A DNA stretch of 64,000 bases from Thermaerobacter marianensis DSM 12885 (GTDB lineage Bacteria > Bacillota > Sulfobacillia > Thermaerobacterales > Thermaerobacteraceae): NCBI RefSeq assembly GCF_000184705.1, contig NC_014831.1:1364001-1428000 (forward strand), given 5' to 3'. The notes below the pieces were generated by a model. That model worked only from the letters and a program-made list of their open reading frames with translations. It searched no databases and had not been told where the DNA came from. Made by a program: the position numbers and the translations under genes. The number at the start of each line of letters is the position of its first letter. The stretch's first letter is position 1. This document shows positions 33,629 to 41,981 of the stretch, piece by piece.

Positions 33629-35359
33629 TCAGCCCGCCCGCCGGGCATCCCGGGCGCGCTCCAGGAGCAGCCGCGCCGCGTCCGTCCCCTGCTGGCCCGG
33701 GCCGGTGCCCAGCATGCGCGCTAGCTCGCGCAGCCGGTCGTCGCCCGTCAGCAGCCGGATGCGGGTGCGGGTGCGGCCGCCCCGGGTCTCCTTGCTCACG
33801 GCCAGGTGCCGGTCGGCCAGGGCGCTGATGGGCGCCAGGTGGGTGACGCACAGGACCTGGCGCGTGCGGGCCAGCAGCGCCAGCCGCTGGCCGACGGCCC
33901 AGGCCGTCTCGCCGCCGACGCCGGTGTCCACCTCGTCGAAGATCACCGTGGGCACCTCGCCGGCGGCCACGTGCAGGCTGCGCAGGGCCAGCATCACCCG
34001 GGACCGCTCGCCGCCCGACGCCGCGCGCGCCAGCGGCCGCGGCGGCTCGCCTGGATTGGGGGCCAGGAGGAACTCGACCCGGTCGACGCCCTTTTCGGTC
34101 AACCGCACCGGCCCGCCCGGCCAGGGGACGCCGGCGGGATCGGGCACGGTGGTGAAGGCCACGGAGAGGCTGGCACCGGGCATGCCGAGGGCCGCCAGCA
34201 CGGGGCGGAGGTCCTCCGCCAGCCGTTCCGCGGCGCGCCGGCGCGCCTCATGCAACTGGCAGGCCAGTTCACCCGCTTCTTCCAGGATGCGTCGCCGCTC
34301 CGCCTCCAGCGCGGCCACCTGTTCCTCCGCACCCTCGAGCTCCGCCAGGCGCCGGGCGACCTGCTGGCGGTAGGCCAGGATCTCGTCCACGGAATCGCCG
34401 TATTTGCGCTTGAGGTCTTGCAGCCGCGCCAGGCGCTCTTCCACCTGGGCCAGGGCCGCCGGATCGTGCTCCACGGCCTCCGCCCGGGCCCGCACGTCCC
34501 GCGCGGCCTCCTCCACCTCGTATTCCAGCCCGCGCACGCGCTGGGCCAGGTCCTGCAGGTCGGGATCGATGGCCGCGGCGTCCTCCAGGGCCCGGGCCGC
34601 CGCGGCCAGCCGGTCCGCGGCGGACGACCCGGCGGCGTACAGCATCTCGTAGGCGTCGCCCAGCTGGCGGGCCAGGCGCTCGGCGCCCGCCAGCCGCTGC
34701 CGGCGCGCTGCCAGTTCCTCCTCCTCGCCGGGTGCCAGGCGTGCCTGGTCGATCTCGTCCATCTGGAAACGAAGCAGGTCCAGCTCCCGCTGGCGCTCCC
34801 GCGGGTCCGCCGCCAGGGCGCGCAGCCGTGCCGCCACGGACCGCAGCGCCGCGACCCGTTCCGCCAGGCGGGCGCGCAGCCCGGCGACCGCGTCCCCCGC
34901 CAGGGCGTCCAGCCACTCCAGCTGTTTGTCGGGGTCGAGCAGCGTCTGGTTGTCGCCCTGACCGTGGACCTCCACCAGCAGCGACCCCACCTGCCGCAGC
35001 AGGGAGGTGGTCACGGGCCGCCCGTTGATGCGCGCGGTGCTGCGCCCCGCCCGGGTGATCTCCCGGCTCAGGATCAGCCGGCCGTCGTCGTCGGGCGCCA
35101 GGCCGGCCTCCTCCAGCAAGGCCGCCAGCGCGGGAGGCGGCCCCGGATCCAGGACGAACACGGCGTCGACCCGGCCGGCGGGCGCCCCCTCGCGGACCCG
35201 GTCGGGGCTGGCCCGCTCGCCCAGGGCCAGGCTGAGGGCGTCGATGAGGATGGACTTGCCCGCACCCGTCTCGCCGGTCAGCAGGTTCAGACCGGGGCCG
35301 AACTCGACCTGGGCCGCATCGATCAGGGCGATGTTCTCGATCACCAGTTCTGCCAGCAC
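33629..35359 (-). CDS. recN: DNA repair protein RecN
   Basis: RecN, an SMC-like ATPase acting early at double-strand breaks. The N-terminal head starts ELVIENIALIDAAQVEF with Walker A GETGAGKS. Two coiled-coil arms span residues ~150-360. The C-terminal head carries the signature ARAASGGERSRVMLALR, Walker B TVIFDEVDTGVGG and the QVLCVTHLAPISALADRHL segment (partial). GTG at 35359 has the GGGAGG site; the GTG at 35374 lacks one. Length 576 residues, normal. It lies between argR and spoIVB as in Bacillus. Confidence 0.97.
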   Translation of the reverse strand: MLAELVIENIALIDAAQVEFGPGLNLLTGETGAGKSILIDALSLALGERASPDRVREGAPAGRVDAVFVLDPGPPPALAALLEEAGLAPDDDGRLILSREITRAGRSTARINGRPVTTSLLRQVGSLLVEVHGQGDNQTLLDPDKQLEWLDALAGDAVAGLRARLAERVAALRSVAARLRALAADPRERQRELDLLRFQMDEIDQARLAPGEEEELAARRQRLAGAERLARQLGDAYEMLYAAGSSAADRLAAAARALEDAAAIDPDLQDLAQRVRGLEYEVEEAARDVRARAEAVEHDPAALAQVEERLARLQDLKRKYGDSVDEILAYRQQVARRLAELEGAEEQVAALEAERRRILEEAGELACQLHEARRRAAERLAEDLRPVLAALGMPGASLSVAFTTVPDPAGVPWPGGPVRLTEKGVDRVEFLLAPNPGEPPRPLARAASGGERSRVMLALRSLHVAAGEVPTVIFDEVDTGVGGETAWAVGQRLALLARTRQVLCVTHLAPISALADRHLAVSKETRGGRTRTRIRLLTGDDRLRELARMLGTGPGQQGTDAARLLLERARDARRAG

Positions 35360-35451
35360 CCGGTTCCCTCCCACCCTTATTCCCCGGCTCCCGGCGCGTT
35401 GGGCCCCGCCGCGGCGAACATCGCCCGCCGGCTGCCGCGCCGGCGCGGGGG

Positions 35452-35898
35452 CTAGCGGGCCAGCTCCCGGAACCGGTCGGCCACCAGCGGGGCCATCTCC
35501 CGGGACCGCACCACCACCAGCACGGTGTTGTCCCCTGCCACGGTCCCCACGATCTCCGGCCAGCCCAGCTGGTCGATGGCCTCGCCCGCTGCCGCCGCCG
35601 TGCCCCGCAAGGTCTTGACCACCACCAGGTTCTCGCTGGTGTCGATGTCCAGCAGCGATTCGCGGAAGAGCCGCCGCAGCCGCTCGCGCCCGCCCGGCGC
35701 CGCATCGGGCAGCGCGTAGCAGTAGCGGCCGTCGCCGGTGGGCGTCTTGATCAGGCCAAGCTCCTTGATGTCCCGGGACACCGTGGCCTGGGTCGCCGGC
35801 AGGCCGCGGCGTTCCAGCTCCCGGACCAGTTCCTCCTGGGTCTCGACGGGCATGGCCTGGATGATCTCCAGGATCAGGCGCTGCCGCTTGGACTTCAC
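35452..35898 (-). CDS. argR: Arginine repressor ArgR/AhrC
   Basis: A 148-residue hexameric arginine-sensing repressor. The N-terminal winged helix (RQRLILEIIQAMPVETQEEL and ATQATVSRDIKELGL) binds ARG operators. The C-terminal domain with GTVAGDNTVLVVV binds arginine; it has the Gly-Asp-Asn core of that site. GTG at 35898 overlaps the nadK stop (GTGA) behind a GGAGGAGGGG site. nadK-argR-recN is the standard order in spore formers. Confidence 0.97.
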   Translation of the reverse strand: MKSKRQRLILEIIQAMPVETQEELVRELERRGLPATQATVSRDIKELGLIKTPTGDGRYCYALPDAAPGGRERLRRLFRESLLDIDTSENLVVVKTLRGTAAAAGEAIDQLGWPEIVGTVAGDNTVLVVVRSREMAPLVADRFRELAR

Positions 35899-36899
35899 CG
35901 GCGCCCCCCTCCTCCGGGCGTCGTGAAGAGCTTGGCCCGCAGCACGTCGTAGAAGGGCCAGGGGCGGCGCCGCACCAGCCGCAGGGTACGCCCGCCGAGC
36001 CCGGCCTCCAGCACCCCGCCGGAGGGCAGCGGCCGCGCCTCCTGGCCGTCGGCGGTCACGAAGGCCTCGCCTTCCAGCAGCTCCACCGCGACCCGGCGCG
36101 ACGGCGCCACGAGGAAGGGCCGGACGGCGAGGCTGAAGGAACTCAGGGGCACCACCACCAGGCACTCCAGATCCGGCGGCACCGCCGGGCCGCCGGCCGC
36201 CAGGGCGTAGGCCGTCGAGCCGGTCGCCGTCGCCACCACCACGCCGTCGCCCGCCACCTCGGCCGCCAGCTGGCCGTCGACCCGGATCCGCAGGCGCAAC
36301 AGGCGCGCCGTCCCGCCGCTGCGCACCGCCAGATCGTTGACGGCCCACCACGCGTCACGGCCGGCGGTTCCCTCCAGCAGGCGACGCTCGTCCAGGACGA
36401 ACCGGCCCGCCAGCACCTGGGGCAGGGCCTCCCAGACCTCCTCGGGTCCCATCTCGGCCAGGAAGCCTACCCGTCCCAGATTCACGCCCAGCAGCGGAAT
36501 GCCCGGCGGAACCACCCGGGCGGCCCTCAGCAGCGTGCCGTCGCCCCCCAGCGAGACCACGATCCCCGGACCGCCGGGCAGGTCGCCGGGGCCACCCGGC
36601 CCCAGGACCCCAGGCCCCGCCCCGCCCTTCATCCCGCCTTGGGCCGGGCCCGAAGCCGGTGGCCCGGACAGTTCGACGGCGGTCACCCCGCGGCCGGCCA
36701 GCCACCGCCGGAGCTGCTCGGCCAGCGCCCGGCCGGCCGCCTTGGTGGCGAAAAGACCCACCCATGCCACAGGCTGGCCGGTGGCGGGGTTCCCCCCGGC
36801 ATCCCGGCCGGCCGGGCCGGTCGCCTCGCCGGCATGGCCCGCGGCGGCCCGGTCCTCGCCGGTCGGGGCGTCGTCCCGTATTCCATAATATCCCATCAT
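35895..36899 (-). CDS. nadK: NAD kinase
   Basis: A 334-residue NAD kinase (PpnK) that makes NADP. The motifs are SLGGDGTLLRAARV with the GGDG loop, PLLGVNLGRVGFLAEM, VNDLAVRSG and the ATATGSTAYALAAGG loop. The early part, residues ~15-90, carries a Gly/Pro-rich insert not usual in the family. ATG at 36899 is chosen; the codon before it in the frame is preceded by no good ribosome site. An 8-codon leader frame with a good AAGGGGAAGG site ends at this ATG, so initiation may be coupled. It overlaps argR by 4 nt. Confidence 0.93.
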   Translation of the reverse strand: MMGYYGIRDDAPTGEDRAAAGHAGEATGPAGRDAGGNPATGQPVAWVGLFATKAAGRALAEQLRRWLAGRGVTAVELSGPPASGPAQGGMKGGAGPGVLGPGGPGDLPGGPGIVVSLGGDGTLLRAARVVPPGIPLLGVNLGRVGFLAEMGPEEVWEALPQVLAGRFVLDERRLLEGTAGRDAWWAVNDLAVRSGGTARLLRLRIRVDGQLAAEVAGDGVVVATATGSTAYALAAGGPAVPPDLECLVVVPLSSFSLAVRPFLVAPSRRVAVELLEGEAFVTADGQEARPLPSGGVLEAGLGGRTLRLVRRRPWPFYDVLRAKLFTTPGGGGRR

Positions 36900-36922
36900 C
36901 GCCGGATCCCGTCGTCCACCAT
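36896..36922 (-). CDS. Possible 8-codon leader peptide of nadK
   Basis: ATG GTG ... CGA TGA encodes MVDDGIRR. It follows AAGGGGAAGG with 8-base spacing, and its TGA overlaps the nadK ATG in an ATGA arrangement. nadK itself has no good ribosome site, so reinitiation from this frame would explain its translation. It is very short and could be chance. Confidence 0.35.
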   Translation of the reverse strand: MVDDGIRR

Positions 36923-37335
36923 TTTCGAATCCTTCCCCTTGGGGTTCCCCTGCACGAAGAGGCCGGTTCCGCTGCCCCGGCGCAGGGACTCCGGTACGCC
37001 CGGAACGCCCCCCAGGCGCCGGCCGGGAACCCGGCACAGCATGGTGCCAGGGCCGTACAAGACGGCTCCAGCCGCGGGAAGTCCCCGGTCCCCCCTGCCG
37101 CGTTCGTCCCGTCGTGGTCGCTCCCGTGCCCGTCCGCGCCCGTCGGCGCCGCGTTCCCGCCTGCTTGGTTTCGCTTCCGCCCGTGCCAATCCTTGCGTTG
37201 TGCTATCATGGGGCTGTCCTGGCTGGCGGGGCGTGCCATGCACGCCCCGCCGCCGCGGGGAGCGCCGGCCCGGTCCGGGCGCCCGCCGCGCCCGGCGGCC
37301 GGCACCGGACTCTATTTTCCACGAGGTGAAGCGGG
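36900..37335. other. Divergent intergenic region nadK / isocitrate dehydrogenase
   Basis: 436 bp between diverging genes. On the plus strand it holds an extended -10 candidate at 37201-37209. On the minus strand it holds the possible nadK leader frame near 36896-36922. The middle (about 36960-37150) shows nothing else I can support. Confidence 0.55.
37201..37209 (+). promoter_or_regulatory. Candidate extended -10 promoter for isocitrate dehydrogenase
   Basis: TGCTATCAT on the plus strand matches the extended -10 pattern TGNTATAAT with one change. No good -35 hexamer lies at 16-18 bp. Transcription would start near 37216, leaving a leader of about 120 nt before the ATG at 37336. Confidence 0.45.
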
Positions 37336-38343
37336 ATGGCCAAACACCGGGTGACCCTGATCCCCGGGGACGGGACGGGGCCGGAGCTGGCGGAAGCCAT
37401 GCTGACCGTGCTGGACGCCACCGGCGTCGACATCGAGTGGGAACGGGTGGACGCCGGTGCCGACGTCATGGAGAAGTACGGGACGCCGCTGCCGGAGCAC
37501 GTGCTGGAGTCGGTCCGGAAGAACAAGGTGGCCATCAAGGGGCCGATCACCACCCCGGTGGGCAGCGGCTTCCGCAGCGTCAACGTCGCCCTGCGCAAGG
37601 AGCTGGACCTCTACGCCAACCTGCGGCCCGCCAAGACCTACCGCGGCGTGAAGTCGCGCTACGAGAACATCGACCTGGTGGTGGTCCGGGAGAACACCGA
37701 GGACCTCTACGCCGGCGTCGAGCACAAGGTGGGCGACGACGCCGCCGAGAGCATCAAGATCATCACCCGCAAGGCGAGCCGCCGCATCGTCGAGTTTGCC
37801 TTCCGCTACGCGCGGCAGAACGGCCGCCGCAAGGTCACCGCGGTGCACAAGGCCAACATCATGAAGTTCACCGACGGCCTCTTCCTCGAGGTGGCCCGGG
37901 AAGTGGCCCAGGAGTACCCCGACATCGAGTTCGAGGACCGCATCGTCGACAACATGGCGATGCAGCTGGTGATGAAGCCCGAGCTGTACGACGTGCTGGT
38001 CATGCCCAACCTTTACGGGGACATCCTCTCCGACCTGTGCGCGGGCCTGATCGGCGGGCTCGGCATCGCGCCCGGCGCCAACATGGGCGACGAGTATGCC
38101 GTCTTCGAGCCCATCCACGGCAGCGCCCCCAAGTACGCCGGCCAGAACAAGGTCAACCCCACGGCCCTGATCCTGTCCGCGGTGATGATGTTGCGGTACC
38201 TGGGCGAGACGGAAGCCGCCGACCGCGTGGAACGGGCCGTCGCCGAGGTGATCGCCGAGGGCAAGACGGTGACCTACGACCTGGGCGGCACGGCGGGCAC
38301 CCAGGAGATGGCGCGGGCCATCGCCGAGCGGGTCCGCGGCTGA
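37336..38343 (+). CDS. Isocitrate dehydrogenase, isocitrate/isopropylmalate dehydrogenase family
   Basis: The only plus-strand gene in the window, 335 residues. It oxidatively decarboxylates isocitrate to 2-oxoglutarate, probably with NAD. The dinucleotide start [10 protein letters not shown], the substrate serine region [18 protein letters not shown] (typical of IDH rather than isopropylmalate dehydrogenase), [12 protein letters not shown], the metal aspartates in [12 protein letters not shown] and [17 protein letters not shown] are visible. ATG at 37336 follows GAGGTGAAG. Homoisocitrate dehydrogenase is a less likely alternative. It converges on the M20 peptidase gene and splits the tlyA-nadK order found elsewhere. 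Confidence 0.92.
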   Translation: MAKHRVTLIPGDGTGPELAEAMLTVLDATGVDIEWERVDAGADVMEKYGTPLPEHVLESVRKNKVAIKGPITTPVGSGFRSVNVALRKELDLYANLRPAKTYRGVKSRYENIDLVVVRENTEDLYAGVEHKVGDDAAESIKIITRKASRRIVEFAFRYARQNGRRKVTAVHKANIMKFTDGLFLEVAREVAQEYPDIEFEDRIVDNMAMQLVMKPELYDVLVMPNLYGDILSDLCAGLIGGLGIAPGANMGDEYAVFEPIHGSAPKYAGQNKVNPTALILSAVMMLRYLGETEAADRVERAVAEVIAEGKTVTYDLGGTAGTQEMARAIAERVRG

Positions 38344-38352
38344 GGGGAAGGA

Positions 38353-38383
38353 CGGGGACGGCAGCCAGCGGGCTGCCGCCCCG
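38353..38383. terminator. Candidate bidirectional terminator hairpin
   Basis: CGGCAG/CTGCCG with an outer CGGGG/CCCCG arm and one bulged A forms about 11 paired bases between the convergent isocitrate dehydrogenase and M20 peptidase genes. No T tract follows on either strand, so termination is inferred from position and stem. Confidence 0.5.
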
Positions 38384-38458
38384 ACCCTTCGCGCCCGGTA
38401 CTTCCCGGTACTCCTCGGTAGGCCCCGGCGTCTTCCCGCACAGCGCGATCCCCGCCTT

Positions 38459-39931
38459 TTACGGGCGGTCCTGCCGGCCTCCAGCGCCGTCCTGCGCGGC
38501 CAGCGGCCGCAAGCTCAGATCGAGGATCAGCGCCGCCAGCAGCGCCGCCCGGCGCGGAAGCTCGTCCAGTTCCACATGCTCGTCCCGGGCGTGGGCCCCG
38601 TCGCCCGTGGCCCCCAGGCCGTCAAGGGTGGGAATCCCCAGGGCGGAGGTGAAGTTGCCGTCGCTGGCACCGCCCACGGCCGTTCCCTCCACCTTCATGC
38701 CCAGCCACTCCCCCACCGCCTGGGCACGGCGGAAGAGGGCTTGATTGGCCGGGGTGAACTCCATGGGCGGCCGGTTGAACCCGCCGACCATCCGTACCCG
38801 GGCGGCGGGGTTCACCGGCTCCCATCGCCGGAAGAGCGCCTCCAGGCGCCGGGCCTCCGCCATGGAGGTGACCCGCACGTCCACCTCGGCCTCGGCCCGG
38901 CCGGCCACCACGTTGGGCCGCATGCCGCCCCGGACCACGCCCACGTTCACCGTGGTCCCGCGTCCGGGATCGGTCAGGGCGTGCAGGCGGAGGACCTGGC
39001 GGGCCAGTTCCTCCACGGCGCTGACGCCCCGCTCCGGGTCGTTGCCCGCATGGGCCTCTCGCCCCTCCACCTCCAGCCGGAAGTCGCCGGTCCCCTTGCG
39101 GGCCGTCTTGAGCCGCCCTCCCGCCGCCGGCTCGAGCACCAGCACCGCCTGGTGGCGGGGGGCCAGCTCTTCGATCAGGGCCCGGGAGGTGGTGCTGCCC
39201 GTCTCCTCGTCGGAGGTCAGGAGGAAGGTGACGGGCGGCAGCACGGCGGCGGCAGCGGCGGCGGTCGGCGCGGCGGATGGGTCCGCCCCCTCCCGTCGCT
39301 CCCCTTCGGGTCGAGGTGCCCGCCTCCCGGCCACCGCCGCCAGCGCCTCCAGGGCCGCCAGCCCGATGACGATGCCGGCCTTCATGTCGAAGCTGCCAGG
39401 CCCGTAACCGCGGGTGCCCTCCCGCCGGAAGGGCCGGCGCACCGCCTCGCCCGGGGGCCACACCGTGTCGTAGTGGGCCAGCAGCAACACGCCCCGCCTC
39501 CCGCCGGCGGCCGGTGGCTCGTCCGGGGCCTCCCCCCGGGGCGAGCCGGACGCAGACCCGGACATCGAGCCGGAGGCGCCGCCTGCGGTCCCGCGGACCC
39601 CAGGAGCGTGATCACCCGGTGACACGGTGGGGGGCGTGAAGAACCGCGCCACCAGGTGATCGCCGGCCTGGCGCTGGCGCACCCGGTCCACCCGGGCTCC
39701 CCGGCGGGCCAGTTCCTCCTCCAGGAAAGCGGCCATCTCGTCCAGCAGCGGCTTGTGGTCACTGGGGGAATCCCGGTTGACCAGATCCGCCAGCAGCCCG
39801 GTCATGGCCTCCTGCCGGGAAGCCAGCACGCGCGCCATGTCCCGGGCGAGGCGGGACGCCACCTCCAGCGCAGGGGACGGCGCCGGTGCGGCACCGTCCG
39901 GAACACCCCATCCGGGAACGTCGACGCCCAC
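38459..39931 (-). CDS. M20 family metallopeptidase (glutamate carboxypeptidase-like)
   Basis: A 490-residue di-zinc exopeptidase of the M20 family, similar to carboxypeptidase G2. Metal and catalytic motifs are LLLAHYDTVWPPGE (His, Asp), GPGSFDMKAG (bridging Asp), LTSDEETGS (Glu pair) and the later VLVLEPAAGG and SDGNFTSALGIP. The dimerisation domain lies near residues 280-390. Two Ala/Gly/Ser/Pro-rich inserts (about residues 110-145 and 205-235) lengthen it. GTG at 39931 lies 3 bp after the dapA-like stop, so the two form an operon. Substrate unknown. Confidence 0.88.
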   Translation of the reverse strand: MGVDVPGWGVPDGAAPAPSPALEVASRLARDMARVLASRQEAMTGLLADLVNRDSPSDHKPLLDEMAAFLEEELARRGARVDRVRQRQAGDHLVARFFTPPTVSPGDHAPGVRGTAGGASGSMSGSASGSPRGEAPDEPPAAGGRRGVLLLAHYDTVWPPGEAVRRPFRREGTRGYGPGSFDMKAGIVIGLAALEALAAVAGRRAPRPEGERREGADPSAAPTAAAAAAVLPPVTFLLTSDEETGSTTSRALIEELAPRHQAVLVLEPAAGGRLKTARKGTGDFRLEVEGREAHAGNDPERGVSAVEELARQVLRLHALTDPGRGTTVNVGVVRGGMRPNVVAGRAEAEVDVRVTSMAEARRLEALFRRWEPVNPAARVRMVGGFNRPPMEFTPANQALFRRAQAVGEWLGMKVEGTAVGGASDGNFTSALGIPTLDGLGATGDGAHARDEHVELDELPRRAALLAALILDLSLRPLAAQDGAGGRQDRP

Positions 39932-39934
39932 GCC

Positions 39935-40831
39935 TCAACACCCCAAGAAGCGCTGCTCCCGCAGCAGCAGCCGCAGCCGGTCCAGGTCCTCCTCACCGGG
40001 CCGGACCAGTGGCCGCCGCGGGTAGCCGCCCCGGTAGCCCAGCAGGTCCAGCACGGCCTTCATGGCGCCCAGGCCCATGCGGGCCACCACCTCGTCCACC
40101 GCCGCCACCCGGCGGTAGACCTCCGCCGCCTCGGCCCAGCGGCCGGCCCGGGCGTGCTCATACACCTCGCAGCACTCGTAGGGGGCGATGTTGGCCGTGG
40201 CCAGGATGCCCCCCGCCGCCCCGGCCGCCAGCCCGGCCAGCAGCGCCGTGGTCGACCCCACGAACACCTGGAATCCGGGCCCGCCCTCGCGCAGGAAGGC
40301 GATGGTCTGGGCCGGCTGGCCCGTGCTGTCCTTGATGCCGGCCACGTTGGGGTGGGACGCCAGCTCCGCCACCACGCCCGGGGTGATCTGGACGCCGGTG
40401 TTCTGGGGGATGTGGTAGAGGATCACCGGCACCGGCGAGGCGTCGGCCACGGCGGTGAAGTAGTCGATCAGCGCGTCGCTGTCGATCTTGGCCTTGTAGT
40501 AGAACGGCGGCCAGACCAGCAGGGCGGCGGCGCCGGCGTCGGCGGCGCGGCGTGCCTGTTCCACCGCCACGCGGGTCGCATGCCCGCCCACCCCGGCGAT
40601 CACCGGCCGGTCGTCGACCCGGGCGGCCCGCACCACCGTCTCGATCACGCGGCCGCGCTCATCGTCGCTGAGATGGACGAACTCGCCGGTGGTGCCCAGG
40701 GCCACGTAGCCACGCAGCGGCGTCTGGCCGTAGAGCTGCACGTTGAAGGCCAGGGCCTCCAGGTCCACGTCCTCGTCTTCGGTAAAGGGCGTGACCAGGG
40801 GCGCCCAGATGCCGCGAAGATCCAGGGCCAC
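39935..40831 (-). CDS. Dihydrodipicolinate synthase/N-acetylneuraminate lyase family protein
   Basis: A 298-residue TIM-barrel aldolase. The Schiff-base lysine is in VAGIKDSTG, the catalytic Tyr in VILYHIPQNTG, and GTTGEF lies near residue 45. The family includes DapA (lysine and dipicolinate synthesis), sugar-acid aldolases and HOGA. Pairing with a peptidase rather than dap genes leaves the substrate open. If it were DapA it would serve dipicolinate synthesis for the spore, but paralogues elsewhere in the genome are likely. GTG at 40831 has a GGAGG site; the long upstream extension of the frame is low-complexity and rejected. Confidence 0.88.
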   Translation of the reverse strand: MALDLRGIWAPLVTPFTEDEDVDLEALAFNVQLYGQTPLRGYVALGTTGEFVHLSDDERGRVIETVVRAARVDDRPVIAGVGGHATRVAVEQARRAADAGAAALLVWPPFYYKAKIDSDALIDYFTAVADASPVPVILYHIPQNTGVQITPGVVAELASHPNVAGIKDSTGQPAQTIAFLREGGPGFQVFVGSTTALLAGLAAGAAGGILATANIAPYECCEVYEHARAGRWAEAAEVYRRVAAVDEVVARMGLGAMKAVLDLLGYRGGYPRRPLVRPGEEDLDRLRLLLREQRFLGC

Positions 40832-41047
40832 CCTCCCACCTCCTGCCAGGGGTTCCCCACATGGATGCATGGGATCCGGCCTCGGTCCGGCCGGGAACCG
40901 GATGCGCCTTGTTTCCATTCCGGGAGGCCCGGTCCCTTCCCGGCATGGGGGACCGGGCCAGCCCACCGGGACCCGTCACCGTCCGTCCGCGCGGACACCG
41001 GGAAGGCCGTCCGGACCGCCCGGTGACCGCAGCACGCCGCGGGGTGG

Positions 41048-41953
41048 CTAGCGCACCAGCGCGCCGATGCACCGGCGGCGGGCGTCACCGTCCAGGGCCG
41101 GGCGGTCCTGCAGGGCCGCCACCAGGGGCTGGCCCCCCTCGCCGCGCCCGCCCGCGGCCCCCTCGCCCTCCCGCTGGCCGTCTCCGCCACCGCCCGGGCC
41201 GGCCCTGCCCGGCGCCCGCCAAAGGGCCAGGAACTCGCGGTTGCCGTCCGCGCCGCGGATGGGCGAGGCCGTCAGACCCAGCAGCGTGAGGCCGAGCTGG
41301 TCGGCTGCCGCCGTCACGTCCTCCAGCACGCGCCGGTGGACGGCCGGGTCGCGGACCACCCCGCCCTTGCCCACGTCGGCCGGGCCCGCCTCGAACTGGG
41401 GCTTGACCAGGGCCACCACGCCGCCGCCCGGCGCCAGGACGCCCAGGGCCGCGGGCAGGATGAGGCGCAGCGAGATGAAGGAGACGTCGACCGTCACCAG
41501 GTGGACGGGCTCGGCCAGATCCGACGGCGCCAGGTACCGGGCGTTGACCCGCTCCATCACCACGACCCGCGGGTCCTGGCGCAGCCGCCAGGCCAGCTGG
41601 CCGTAGCCCACGTCGATGGCGTAGACCTTGCGGGCCCCGTGCTGCAGCAGGCAGTCGGTGAAGCCGCCGGTGGAGGCCCCGATGTCGGCGCAGACGGCCC
41701 CCTGCACGGCCCCGGTCAGGTTGAAGGTTCGCAGGGCGTGCTCCAGCTTGAGGCCACCGCGGCTGACGTAGGGGATGGGGTCGCCGGCCACCTCGATCTG
41801 GGCGCCGGGATCCACCGTGGCCCCCGCCTTGTCGACCACCCGGCCGTCCACCCGCACCCGCCCGGCCAGGATGGCCGCCCGAGCCCGGCTCCGGCTGTCG
41901 AACCACCCGCGTTCTACCAGCAGGACGTCCAGGCGCGTTCCCTTCCGGCTCAC
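41048..41953 (-). CDS. tlyA: TlyA family rRNA (2'-O)-methyltransferase/hemolysin-like protein
   Basis: A 301-residue TlyA protein (YqxC of Bacillus). The N-terminal S4 RNA-binding domain (residues ~5-65) has LDVLLVERGWFDSRSRARAA. The FtsJ-type methyltransferase domain has the SAM motif DIGASTGGFTDCLL and YAIDVGYGQLAW, then VTVDVSFISLR. It is related to 2'-O-ribose methylation of rRNA in mycobacteria; the exact site here is unknown. The C-terminal ~40 residues are Gly/Ala-rich. GTG at 41953 lies 28 bp after dxs. Confidence 0.93.
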   Translation of the reverse strand: MSRKGTRLDVLLVERGWFDSRSRARAAILAGRVRVDGRVVDKAGATVDPGAQIEVAGDPIPYVSRGGLKLEHALRTFNLTGAVQGAVCADIGASTGGFTDCLLQHGARKVYAIDVGYGQLAWRLRQDPRVVVMERVNARYLAPSDLAEPVHLVTVDVSFISLRLILPAALGVLAPGGGVVALVKPQFEAGPADVGKGGVVRDPAVHRRVLEDVTAAADQLGLTLLGLTASPIRGADGNREFLALWRAPGRAGPGGGGDGQREGEGAAGGRGEGGQPLVAALQDRPALDGDARRRCIGALVR

Positions 41954-41981
41954 GCCGTCTCACCTGCCTGCCCGGTACCCC

